From Phaeotremella fagi (lineage: Eukaryota > Basidiomycota > Tremellomycetes > Tremellales > Phaeotremellaceae), in assembly GCA_001599715.1 (NCBI GenBank), contig BCHU01000018.1, positions 84,622-148,621 on the forward strand: DNA of 64,000 nucleotides, written 5' to 3'. The position numbers were made by a program, and so were the translations under genes. The notes under the pieces are model-generated. The model worked only from the letters and a program-made list of their open reading frames with translations. It had not been told where the DNA came from and ran no database searches. Shown here one piece after another: positions 48,601-59,728 of the stretch (positions within the stretch are counted from its first letter, which is position 1; each line of letters begins with the position of its first letter).

Positions 48601-51600
48601 AGAGTTTCAACGGTCAGGTGGTATCTGAATTAGTCGAATGGGGACGAACGACGGATTTGTTTAAAGGGTTGATGTTCCCTGCTGCTGATATCCCTGCTCA
48701 GGCTAGGGAACTTTACAAGATCAACAAGGTTCGGATGCTTTATGATAGAGGTCAAACGACTGCTCGAATGGTTTTGAAATCGAAGGAAGATTTGGATTTC
48801 CCTTTGGACATGACTCACTGTTATTTACGGGCTATGAGTCCGATTCATATCAAGTGTAAGTGTATCCTTTGCTTGAAAGATGTTCGTTTTGTTGACTCGA
48901 GTTTAGATCTCGCTAACATGAACGTTCGGTCTTCGATGAGTGTTTCTATCATGGCTTTTGGTCAGCTTTGGGGTTTGATCGCTTGTCATTCTTATGGTCA
49001 TTCTGGAATGAGAGTCGCTTTCCCTGTTAGACAAATGCTGCGGATTTTATCGGATTCCATCTCGAGGAATATCGAAAGATTGTCTTATGCTGCTAGATTA
49101 CATACGAGGAAATTGGTAGGTGTTCTTGCGGTGTGTTGAAATACATACTGACTTGTCGAAAGATTTCAACGATTCCTACTACCAATCACCCTACTGGATA
49201 TATCGTCTCTAACGCTGATGATCTACTTCAAATCTTTGATGCTGATGCTGGTTTATTGGTCATCGGTGATGGATGCAAATTACTTGGGAAAACTGAACAA
49301 GGTCATGCGATGTTGGCGATCTCTGAATACTTACGGGTGATGAAGTTTGAGTAAGTCCCATTGGGTTAACGTAACGCTAATTCTTTTAGCACGATGAAAG
49401 CTTCTCATCACATGTCTGCTGATTTCCCTGATATGATCTTACCAAGAGTTCATGACGCTATCGCTGGTTTACTTTATGTACCTCTATCAGCTAAAGCCGG
49501 ACAAGATTTCATCGTTCTTCTTCGTAAAGGTCAAGATCAACAGGTCCAATGGGCCGGTAAACCTTATAAAGATGAGCAAGCTGGACGAGAGGCTTCTTTG
49601 GAACCTAGAAAATCATTCAGGACTTGGTCAGAAACTGTTACAGGTAGAAGTCGAGCTTGGACAGATGATCAATTAGAGTCAGCCGGTGTTCTCGCTTTGA
49701 TTTACGGTAAATTCATCCAAGTCTGGAGAGAAAAACAAAGTGCCATGGCTAGTAATCAGCTTACGGCGATTCTTTTATCGAACACGAGTCACGCTGTTCG
49801 AACACCGCTTTCACAGATTATCAACACGCTCGAATTGGCTTTATCAGGTAACATCGATGATGACACTAGGAACATGTTGCAAAACTCTCATCAAGCTTCG
49901 AGAGCACTTTTGTTCCATGTCCATGATCTTTTGGATCTGACTAGAATCGAAACTGGTAACGAAACCGCTTTCAACGATCCTTTCGATCTTCGAACTTCAA
50001 TCTCGGACGCTGTTAGACTTTATGAAACTGAATCTAGAAGAAGAGGTTTGGAATTTAGAGTCACGACTGATCCTAATTTACCTGAATCGGTTATTGGAGA
50101 TTCGAGAAAAATCAAGACTGTTATTTCCAATTTGGTCGCTAATTCCGTCAAATTCACGGAAAACGGTTATATCGAAGTTCAGTGTGGTTTACAGAAGAAC
50201 AATGATGGTACTTTGGTCGTCGTTCCCAATGGCCATATTCCTTTGGAAATCGTTGTCATCGATACGGGATGTGGTATACCTACGGAAAAATTGGAGGCCA
50301 TGTTCGTTACACTGGAAGGTATCGATGAATCTGGTAATAATCAGAATAACGTTGAAGGGGCTGGTTTAGGACTGGGTTTGGCTGTTGTTGCTAGGATCGT
50401 GGAACAGCTTATGGGTCAACTCAGAGCTGAATCGGAAGTCGGTTCTGGATCCAGGTTCTATTTCACTCTTACAATGAAAGTTACCGGAGCTGGTCACGAA
50501 ATTTCATCGAGAAGATCTCAAACGAATTCAGCGCAGTCTGACCCCAATTCTCGGTCTCTCAGTATCGGAGATCGAAAGGGTTCATCCGAAGGTTCAGTGA
50601 CTTCTTTGGTCTCTCGTCGATCTGGGAATTCAGAGATCGATTCTTTCGTTCAAGAATTCGGTTCTTCACATATGGTAACTCCTCAACAACCTAGTGTTTC
50701 ACCTGATGATCATCGATTGATCGAGGCTGAGAATAGAATGAATGCGCCGGGTACTTTCCCTATTACGGATAGTTCTTGGCCTGTTCGACCTAGTCGAATG
50801 GAATCGGCGGGTAGTGATTCGGCTAGTATCGTTTCTGTTGATATGAGTCATGGTCATGGAATCGGTTCAGGTAGTCAACCTTCGAATACACCTTTGACTT
50901 CACCTCGAATTCCAGGTCCTACTTCACCGAAATTAATCCAACAACCGAGTTTTGGTAAAAGACCTTCAATCAAGAAACGACCATCTCAGTCTAATCGAGC
51001 TCTTCTTTCTTCAGTCACTGAGAAATCACCAAACATGATGATAGATCCGGCTCAACCTTTGTTATCTGATTCACCGGATGTTGAGGAACCTCAACCTTCT
51101 AAACCTATGCGATCAAAGATCGGTCCCAACGGTTCACCCTCGTTGAGGATTTTAGTTGTAGAGGACGACATGATTAACAGTCAGATTCTACAGAAGAGAT
51201 TGAGGATGGATAAACATACTGTTAAAGCTGTTGAGAACGGTCAACAGGCTGTCGATTTACTGGATAGTGATTGGGATTTCGATTTGGTTCTCATGGATAT
51301 TCAGTGAGTTGATAACGTGTTTTTGGTAATCAGTGAATTGGTATTGATACTGTCTTAGGATGCCCATTATGGATGGTAAAACTGCTGCGTCGGAGATACG
51401 TAAACTTGAATCCAAACTTGTTAAAGACATTTCGATAGATCCGTTGAGGATCGATAACAGGATCCCGATTTTCGCGGTTTCAGCGAGTTTGTATGAATCT
51501 GATAGACGAAGTATGTCGGATCATTTCGATGGATGGTTGTTGAAACCTCTAGGTGGGTTATAATAGATTTTCGCGAGAATTAGTTTTAACTGACGCTCGA

Positions 51601-51811
51601 TTCAACAGATTTCTCACGAGTTAGAGTCATGTTAACTGGATTACAAGATCCCACGGTCCGTTCGGCGCAGGTTTATCAACAAGGGAAATGGGAACGTGGT
51701 GGTTTCTTGAGAGGTGAGTGGGATAGTGAGATTGGATACTAACATGATGATTCAGATTTCACACCTAATAAAAGTCCTAAACCTAGATCTTCTCCAGAAG
51801 GTTCTGCCTAG
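45618..51811 (+). CDS. Fungal phytochrome hybrid histidine kinase
   Basis: Eight exons (45618-47519, 47562-48855, 48907-49115, 49163-49350, 49390-51303, 51359-51552, 51609-51713, 51756-51811) give 1953 residues. A disordered Ser/Pro/Asn-rich N-terminus covers about residues 1-570. The PAS domain holds the chromophore-type cysteine, Cys598 in RCEDEPITTPG. A long insertion precedes the GAF domain with PAADIPAQARELY near residue 1007, followed by PHY. His1332 in SNTSHAVRTPL is the phospho-acceptor. ATPase boxes are SNLVANSVKFTENG, DTGCGIP and GAGLGLGLAVV. The receiver domain has VVEDD, Asp1834 in VLMDIQMPIMDG, and a Lys in LLKPL. Fungal phytochromes sense red/far-red light with a bilin and signal through a phosphorelay. 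Intron 2 (51 nt) is in frame without a stop. Confidence 0.95.
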
Positions 51812-52412
51812 TTATCGAATTAGTTCAGGAAATTTCATCTGTTTATATGAAGACGTACACGAAACTCGACATCATTTGTGAATATCAACTTCCTATGTCG
51901 TCTCCTTTCTGGGTTTTTGGGTTACAACTTCTTTTCTTTCTTTTTTCTCCATTTCATAGAATCCAACCTTTCGGGTGTCCCCCGACAGAATTTTAGAACA
52001 CGTTATCGAATTACTTATACCCTTCATCCGACCAACATACACGATTCGTATACCAACTACACACGGTAGATTTCCTGAGAGTCAATTAACTCTATTCAGA
52101 ACACACGACGGAAGAGTTATCCAACTCACAGAAGAGAAGAGAAAAAGATTCAACATGTCATTTGATACACGAGATATGTAACCTTTTTTTTGTAGATTAT
52201 GATGTATATAGTAAGCATATCTTTTGGGTCTCTGCGGATGCGGTGGTTATTGGATGTTTGGTTTCATTTGATTTGATTTAGTGTACAGTATCATCCGTTA
52301 GACGTGGTATTGTAACTGAGTACATACAGTACAGTAACATTTCAGTGTGTCTCATACATCAAAGTTATATCATTCTACAAAAATCAAGGGATCGCTCAGA
52401 CCCACCTGCCCC
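51812..52412. other. Intergenic, convergent 3' ends
   Basis: 3' flanks of the phytochrome gene (plus) and the next gene (minus). A frame at 51975-52181 ends in a charged peptide but has no supporting context. Confidence 0.5.
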
Positions 52413-52963
52413 TCAATCCACATCACGGTTCGCCTCTTCGAGCTCAAACACTGTTTTAAGCTGATAACCCAGATCCCAGAGATCAGCGTTCGTCTTCCAC
52501 TCTGAATCCGCTGACACCCCTTTGGGTATAGGTGACCAAGGACATGTTGGGTTTTCTTCGATATATCTCATAGCTCGACTGGATACCATCGTTAATGTGT
52601 TGTTTAGAAAATAACATACCTATCCTCCAAGATCCTACTTCCATAAGCTATAGCCGAAGGATCAACATCCCGTAGCAAATTCTTACTTCTATTCCGTCTA
52701 CTTCCTTTCGATTCATCAGTCGGAAACCCCAATACCTCCGCAATCTCTTGGTTAGTGATATTAGTTCGAAGATGGGTTCGAGCCGGATGACGTTCTGTCG
52801 AATCGTACACCGTTTTAGAGGATTTTTGGGTTAACGGGAGAGTGAGGGTTTTGGTTATTGATGGAGTTTCTTTTGTTGGGTTACTGGTGCTGGGTTCGGT
52901 GATTTTTAGTTCGAGAAAGTGTCTTCGATAATTTGGGTGAGTCCATTGGTCCCATGATATCAT
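52413..52963 (-). CDS. Unknown protein, divergent paralogue pair, minus member
   Basis: Two exons on the minus strand (52963-52620, 52578-52413) give 169 residues. The start MISWDQWTHPNY aligns with MPDWSELETWKY of the gene at 53581. Further matches are the segment TVYDSTERHPAR (IYDLTEDHPGR in the partner), the sequence right after the intron, RAMRYIEENP (YAIKFVQEHP in the partner), and ADLWDLGYQLK (SDVWDLGNLVM in the partner). The intron position and phase agree. The middle is basic and Ser-rich. No known domain; function unknown. Confidence 0.6.
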
Positions 52964-53580
52964 TTTTTTTATCTTTGGTTGTAAGTTTGGTTGTTTCTTT
53001 CGCAATGGAGGAATCAGATTGATTGTTCAATCTTTTATTGCGAGTTCGACTTTTAGAAGATGACTTCGTTGGGGTTTTTTGCACGTTCACTGCGTATTCT
53101 GTACGAAGACACTAGGAAGAAGACACTAGAAAGGAGATTCTTGATAGTGTATCGGTCTTTTACTATGTACAGCATTTCGGCATAATCTTTCCTTTACGAC
53201 GACCGCAGGACAGATACAAATCATTGTGTCGTACAAAAGCGACCACTCAATGTCGGGATGAAATGTTCGATCATTTATTTTGATGGTTATCCTTTCTCTC
53301 ATCACTTTACGACACTACTAAATTACTTTTCTGGACGGATCCTTTCTCTTTGTCCCCGTTTGATCCATTCAGTTCGTATACCTACGATAAATGACTTATG
53401 TTCTATTTGTAAAAATTCTCGGTCTTCCATTTTATTTGACTCTTTCATATGTTAATAGGTGAAAATTTATCCTCTCACACAAAAAGATTGCTTCATCCAC
53501 AAACTTTTCTTTAACAATTGAATACATTTTTTTGTTTCTCCAGTCTATAACTTGGTATCTATAAATATATACAATACATC
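52964..53580. other. Shared promoter region of the divergent pair
   Basis: 617 bp between the two start codons. A frame runs upstream of 52963 to 53090, but an eight-A run separates it from the conserved frame and the partner lacks it, so I treat it as non-coding. Confidence 0.5.
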
Positions 53581-54321
53581 ATGCCCGATTGGTCAGAACT
53601 CGAAACGTGGAAGTATAAAGTCCACCAACAAGCTGTTACCGATTCAGAAGAACTACCCTACGAAATTGACTTGACATCAAAAGTCAGTCAAGAGATTTAT
53701 GATTTGACCGAAGACCATCCTGGTCGTTTGTTTCTCAAATCGGTCATCCCTCGAACAGACACCCATTCAATCTGGTCGAAAGGTATGGCAATTCCATCAT
53801 ATTTCTTGTCGCGCAGTCGATTTTCGACTGGTGAGCAGGATGGAGAGAACGATCCTTGGGCAATATATAAAATGTACAAACTTAGAATGGATGAGGATAC
53901 GTATGTCCAATTTTAGAACCACTCTACTTTACCGTATAATGAAATGTTAACAGTTTTTCATAGCTATGCCATCAAATTCGTCCAAGAACATCCAGAGAAA
54001 CCGTCAATCTTCAAAGCGAGTTCCACTTCAAACTCCGAACAAGAAGGAGAAGACCGTTTTTGGGATGTGGGTTCAATCGTCAAGAAGATAGCTGAAGATG
54101 ATGCAGAGAAGGCTACACAAGGTGCTAGTGATGTTTGGGATTTGGGTAATTTAGTTATGAAAGCCATTCAGCTTCAAGCGGAGGAAGATCAGTCTCAACG
54201 TTCTCGGGAACGCAGATTCAATGATGGGGAAGGGTTGGTAAAGGAGGAGTTGGAGCGAGAGGCTGAGGAATCAAAGGATTCAGATTCGTCAGAAAGTGAG
54301 GATGGGTTCATCACTGTCTGA
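53581..54321 (+). CDS. Unknown protein, divergent paralogue pair, plus member
   Basis: Two exons (53581-53900, 53964-54321) give 225 residues. It shares the blocks listed for the minus-strand partner, including WDLG after the intron, and has an extra acidic Ser/Glu/Asp-rich C-terminus (EREAEESKDSDSSESEDG). No signal peptide or membrane helix. The WDLG motif occurs twice (DRFWDVGSIVKK and SDVWDLGNLVMK), which suggests a small internal repeat. Function unknown. Confidence 0.65.
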
Positions 54322-54697
54322 AAGTGTCTTTTTAGGGGAAACGAAATTTTGATTTTTTGTATTATATCATGAGTTGAGTTTATGTATGCAAATTGGTACT
54401 TTACAAGTACTTGTACACGTCCATGAGCCACAACAGGTGCCACAATTAAAGTTAATACGATTGGTTCGGAATACAATGAACCGAGCGGAATTACGGTGAT
54501 ATGTATGTGGCAAAACGAAATGATCCGGGTTGATACTTTGAATCCGTAAAATCCCTCGTAGGGCAGCTAGGGTGACAATAGAGATAGATTTATCGATCTA
54601 TTTATTCTATCTATTCTGTTCTGATATCCTCATCCCCCTTCTCTGTCTATCACTCACCACTCAGTAAACCACCACCACCACCACCACTACCCCAGCA
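54322..54697. other. Intergenic, COX gene promoter
   Basis: Ends in a CACCACCACCAC run just before the COX start codon. No gene seen. Confidence 0.5.
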
Positions 54698-56194
54698 ATG
54701 TCCCTCCTACGTCTCAGACCATCCCTCTCCCTCACCTCGAAATCACTTCGATTCGCTTCAACTTCCGCTGCCCCACTCACAGTCACTTCAACTAGAACCA
54801 ACGCTTCAGCTCCTCTGCTAGCTAACATCGAAGCTAGTTGGAAGAATCTACCTTCTGAAGAGCAATACGAGGTTTATCAACAATTGGAGGAATTGCAGAA
54901 GAAGGATTGGAAGGAGTTGACTATTGATGAGAAGAAAGCTGGTACGTGTGGTTTTGGGTTTTTACTGGTTGTGAGGCTTGTCGTGGTGTGAGAGGACTAT
55001 GGTGTTCTTCTACTTTACCTAAGTCAAGGGATTGAGGACAGGCAGATGGATATCATCCACCCCTCTTATCCATCCATCATTCAAGCCATACAATCAAAAC
55101 CATCTCACTTCTCGGGTGATATCGCAGAACAGAGCTGACCATAGGTATCATCGCAACCCCATCAATCTCATTTACATCCATAATCATACCAACAACACAC
55201 CCTCCCACCCACAGCTTACTTCGTCGCCTTCGGTCCCCACGGTCCAAGAGCCCCAATCAACAAACCAGGAAACTCATTGAAAGTTTTCTTAGGTACCGGT
55301 GCAGCCGTCGGTGTCGCCTTTGGTCTCTTCTCATTCGCCAGATCTAGAGGTGAGTTGGGGTGTTTATTTGTTGATTGTGTATTCCTGTGTTTGGTGGTCG
55401 GTTTCGAGAGAGGTGGTTTGGTGGAGGCAAGTGGAGGCGTTCACAGTTTTGGCTGTTATCTGGAATTTGGAACAGCGAAAGTGATGGACTCATTTCACTT
55501 TCCTACGTTTATGCTGGATGTCTGTCGCGCTAGAGTCGCCGTGTGGTTGTCGTTGATCTCTTCAACAATGTCCTTGCGGAACGTGTCTCAGATGAGACAT
55601 TTATCCCATGATATCGTTCCCCCACGTGTCGGTTTAACCCCTCTTTTCTATCCATCACCAAGACCATCTTTTCTCTCTGAACAACATCTCCGATCACGCA
55701 AACGAACATGCAACGGAAGCTATCCAATCGTTTCATTTCGCATATCCCCCACCTAAACGTTCAAATTCTGAACCCCGCTCTTCTTTCATCACGTTAGATG
55801 GAACAAATACTAATAAACTTGGTAGCCGCCCCACCACCTCACACAATGACTAAAGAATACCAAGAGGCTACGACTGAATACTACAAGACACAAAACCTTA
55901 ACCCAATTGTGAGTTGGAGTTCATTATGATTCGAGGAGTTTTTGTGTTGGAGAGAAGATGGGAGGGTTGTCATTCTTGAAGCGTCCTGTTCAGAACAACA
56001 GGATAGCTTTCAGGACGTCTCCACGTCAATCTGAAGGATCAGATCATTAGAATTCGTGATTCGTCGCATACCAATCCATCCATATCCTTCTTCTCCCTCT
56101 TTTCAAAAATCGTACAGGACCTCAACTAACTCCTCCATAGTCCGGTATCTCATCTGAAGGATACAAAGGTAAAGGAATGGTCACAGTCGAATAG
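54698..56194 (+). CDS. Cytochrome c oxidase subunit IV-type (fungal Cox5)
   Basis: Four exons (54698-54941, 55215-55349, 55826-55908, 56141-56194) give 171 residues. The N-terminus is a mitochondrial targeting peptide rich in Arg, Ser and Leu. The COX IV region has WKNLPSEEQYEVYQQLEELQKKDWKELT-like sequence (residues 46-73), AYFVAFGPHGPRAPI, one membrane helix (VFLGTGAAVGVAFGLFSFA), and the tail PPHTMTKEY with NPISGI. It is a nuclear-encoded subunit of complex IV in the inner membrane. The introns are unusually long here (273, 476 and 232 nt), as in other highly expressed fungal genes. Confidence 0.92.
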
Positions 56195-56500
56195 AAACCT
56201 CCCCAAATCCAATCCAACTAAAATCTTTCTCTATTCGTTTCCTTCTTTACACCATAAAAGTTAGATATGACCGGGGGATAAGGAAGGGTGGATGACCAAA
56301 AAACCAATTTTCTACATATTCTAATTGATCCGCTTTGTTTTTTGATGAAATAAAATGAATTAGAGGGGTTTCTGTGTTGTTGATGGTTGCGTGTGCAGTA
56401 CGATGTGAATAGATAGCAGTAATTGTTTACTAAACACCGTTCTTCTGATACCTTTTAACGGTGTTTAGGCGTTTAGGCGTGGCTCTGCCTCTACCTCGCT
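56195..56500. other. Intergenic
   Basis: 3' flank of the COX gene and distal promoter of the dehydrogenase gene. No gene seen. Confidence 0.5.
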
Positions 56501-56512
56501 CGGTTCGGACCG
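56501..56512 (+). promoter_or_regulatory. Possible Zn2Cys6 factor site (CGG-N6-CCG)
   Basis: CGGTTCGGACCG, a near-palindrome with the CGG/CCG half-site geometry used by fungal Zn-cluster regulators, 106 bp upstream of the dehydrogenase ATG. A single chance occurrence cannot be ruled out. Confidence 0.3.
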
Positions 56513-56617
56513 ATTAAGTGGAGGAGGTCCAGATCCACCTTATGGTCTGCAGATATAAATATCAGCGGTGAGAGGGAATCACTTGGAAGAACGATTCACA
56601 ACACCAACGATTACAGA

Positions 56618-57874
56618 ATGAGTACTTCAGCTCAGAATCCTGCCAAAGACCAAGATAGGGATGTAGATTCTGGTAAACCCGTTGCTGAACTAGCTGCAGC
56701 TGGAGCAAAGAGTAAAAGTGAGTCTCGACTAAAGACTTAAGTTTGATTACCCATTAACCTCGACCCCCAGTCCCAACGAAAAACCTATTCGACCTCTCAA
56801 ACCGCACAACGATAATAACAGGCGGCGGCCGCGGCCTAGGTCTAGAAATCGCCAAATCACTCTTAGAAGCCGGTTCCAACGTGATCTGTCTCGATCTCCT
56901 CCCTGAACCCGTATCAGAATGGGACGACGCTCAACGTGTAGCCGATGAGCGACAGTTGAAATTACGATATATAGGTTCTTTCGATGTTACTGATCCTACG
57001 TTGGTTTCTGGAGTGTTTGGGGATATTTTTAGGGAGGAAGGGGATGTTAGGAGTTTGTTTACGGCGGCGGGGATTCAATTGATGTTACCTGCTTTGGAAT
57101 ATTCTTATGAGAAGTTTAAGAAGATTATTGAGGTCAACACGACTGTGGGTTGGTTTCTATCACTTATCAATCGTTTAATCGTACCAATTCGGGGGCGTAG
57201 GCACATTCCTCTGCGTCCAAGCATTCGCTAAAGAATATCTCAACCTCCATCCAAACCCAAACTCCGATCAACAAGCTACAATAGTGATGACTGGAAGTAT
57301 GTCTGCTCGAGTCGCTAATCTAGGATTGGAATGTGTAGCCTACAACGCTTCCAAGGCTGCTGTCAACAGTCTAGCTAGGAATTTGGCGATGGAATGGGGT
57401 AAACGGGGTATAAGGATTAATGTGGGTCACCTAACCCTTTTGTTAATGTGTTTTTGGCTGATGGGTGGTATGTAGACCCTATCACCGGGTTATGTGAGTT
57501 TTCGTCTCTTGTTCATATGGGGAAAACTCAATTAGATTTTCGTTCATTATACTAACCCCACCAGATCAAAACAGCAATGACAGCCCAACTCCTCGATCAA
57601 GAACCTGAACTAGAGAAATTATGGTTGAACGGTTCGTTGTTAGGTCGTTTAGCTACACCGGATGAATTTAGGGGTGAGTCTTTGGTATGAAAGACAATGA
57701 GGTTTTAATTGATCCTCATTTCTCCACTTTACTCTTCATTCACTCTAATCGTCGACTGACCACAACTGTAATCGTCCCTCGTACCCAGGCCCAGTCATCT
57801 ACCTCCTCTCAGAAGCTAGTTCTTTCATGCACGGTGCAGATTTGTTAGTTGACGGTGGACATTGTGCTGTATAA
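56618..57874 (+). CDS. Short-chain dehydrogenase/reductase (SDR)
   Basis: Six exons (56618-56717, 56771-57148, 57201-57421, 57476-57493, 57565-57673, 57789-57874) give 303 residues. The cofactor motif TGGGRGLGLEIA, an Asp at the end of the second strand (CLDLL, suggesting NAD preference), TAAGIQ (NNAG equivalent) and the catalytic YNASK are all present, then SPGYIKTAM and the C-terminal VDGGHC. This is a classical SDR similar to sorbitol/mannitol dehydrogenases or sorbose reductases. Exon 4 is only 18 nt (TLSPGY). The exon 2/3 junction may use one of two nearby donors, changing a single residue. Confidence 0.88.
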
Positions 57875-58142
57875 CTTCAGCTATAATAAGTAGTGGTTAG
57901 GGGTAGAGAGTTTCGTTGAATGTATGCAAGTCGATGGTAGATATTCATAAGAAGAATAAAATAAATTTTGAAGGATCATGAAAATACGTTATCGTTAAGA
58001 AAAAGAACCTCAAGGGAGAAACCAAATAATCGTACAATGTAGAAATTTTCACACCCTCCAACTTACTACCCATTCACCTCCTTTGCTGAATCCATCCAAT
58101 TCAATCCAAGAATACAGTCTCACTTCGATCACCAGAGCTTGA

Positions 58143-59728
58143 TTAGATATCTGGGATCTCAACTAGATCTTTGAGTTTTTCGTCCATTCCGTTTTCTGTG
58201 ATTTTAGGTTCAACATCATGACCACCAACACCGTTCCCGTTCCCATTCCCATTACCATTTTCTATAACCAAATTCTTCAATGGAAGCTCAACTTCCTCAT
58301 GAACATCTTCAACCGGGGGAGATATCTCTCTAGCCCCAGCTAAACCGATTCTACCAATAATCTTCTTTTCCGGTGTTTGATCTTTAACTTTCTTCTCCGG
58401 TGTCTCCTGTTTAGGAGGAGTAGGAGTATGAGAGACAGCTTTCATACGTGAACTAGCTGTACCCTGCATCAATCGACTTGAGACTATCGGTTTCGTAGGT
58501 GTATGTGTATGTTTCGGTAAGGGTGAAGGACTTTTTTGAGTTTGACGAGGTGTAGGTGTAGCTTTGGTTGTATCGTTAGTTCTTGAACTACTGGTATTCC
58601 CACTCTGTTTCGGTGTAATTGTTGGAGTTGAATTCGATGGAGCTTTCGTTTTTGCCAAAAAAGACGCGGTGGGCTTGGAAGGTGTTCCTGTAAATTGTGG
58701 TTTTAATGTTGGAGTTCCAGTTAAAGTTGGTTTGATTGGTGGTGTACCTGTAGGAGTTTGTTTTAATGGCGTAGATCGACGTGCTGGACCTGTTAACGAT
58801 GGTGTAAGTTTAGGTGTAGTTTTCTTTATTCCGTTCGAAGAACTCGTACTAGGTGTGGTGGTTGCTTTTGGAGTGGAGATGTTTGATTTGGTAGAAATCG
58901 TCGTTGAAGTCGACGTGAGTCTTTTTCGAGTTGGTGTTTCAGTGGAAGAGGAGGGTTTGGTATTCGACTTGATCGCTGGTGATGCTTTAGATGTTGTTGA
59001 TGCAGTTTTCGAAAGTGGTGAAGATTGAGTTGCTGGTGAAGATTTCGTTATGGGTGAGACTTTGACCGTAGGTGCAGTGGGTTTGGGTGTCTCTGTCGTC
59101 AAGGGTTGAATAGGTGGTTTCTCCGGTGATACTTTGATAGATGAAGACTCTTTTGCTGGTTTGGGAGAGGTTTTCACTAGTGACAATTTGGTTTCTGGTT
59201 TTGGTGAAGGTTTGATAGGTGATTTGTCAACGTCATTCGACTTGGACGGTGTCGTGACCGCGTTCTCCTTGACGAGTTCGTTACTCTCAACCGTGTTTTG
59301 AGTGGATATACCCTCCGCGCTAGTAACCACCTTCACACCCTCTGATTTATCTTCCTTCACACTATCCTTCTGATCAATAACCCCCGCAATATCACTCCCG
59401 TTCCCATTCTCACCAACATTCCCAAGAACAGGTGTCCCCTCCGTACTAGCACTACTCTTCCCCCAAGAATTCCTAACATTCCCATTACCTATACCAAAAC
59501 TTGCACCTGAAGATCGTCGACTCCAATCAGGTCTGTTAGGAGCTGCAGCAGCAGCTTCATCTTTGTTCGCGGCGGTTTGGAATCTGGCGACGAGGGAGGA
59601 TACCTGGTTGGTTAGCGTGGGATATGGTTGGGGGGTCCTTACGCTTCCTTGTGATCTTTCTACTGGAAGAGGCCTGCGAATTGCTGTTTCAGCTTTGGAC
59701 GTGGGCTTGTAGTGCTTCTTACTCACAT
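58143..59728 (-). CDS. Ser/Thr/Pro/Lys-rich protein of unknown function
   Basis: One long exon (59673-58143) plus, I propose, a first exon that supplies only AT of the start codon (59728-59727), giving 510 residues beginning MPLPVERSQG. Only the first 60 residues look ordered (VSSLVARFQTAANKDEA). The rest is low-complexity, dominated by Ser, Thr, Pro and Lys (KTSP, TPKA, TPT repeats). An acidic C-terminus follows with DVHEEVELPLKNLVIENGN. Such proteins are often cytoskeletal or nuclear. A second intron of 39 nt with a CTAAC site may exist in codons 12-24. Function not assignable. Confidence 0.55.

Noticed and set aside
51975..52181. A charged 68-codon frame after the phytochrome gene
   Set aside because: The phytochrome model closes properly at 51811 and no splice joins this frame.
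52964..53090. Extra N-terminal frame upstream of the minus-strand paralogue
   Set aside because: It is out of frame past an eight-A run and the partner gene starts at the equivalent of 52963.
59725..59726. A GTG start for the Ser/Thr/Pro-rich protein
   Set aside because: Nuclear genes of fungi start at ATG, and GTGAGT here is a good splice donor.
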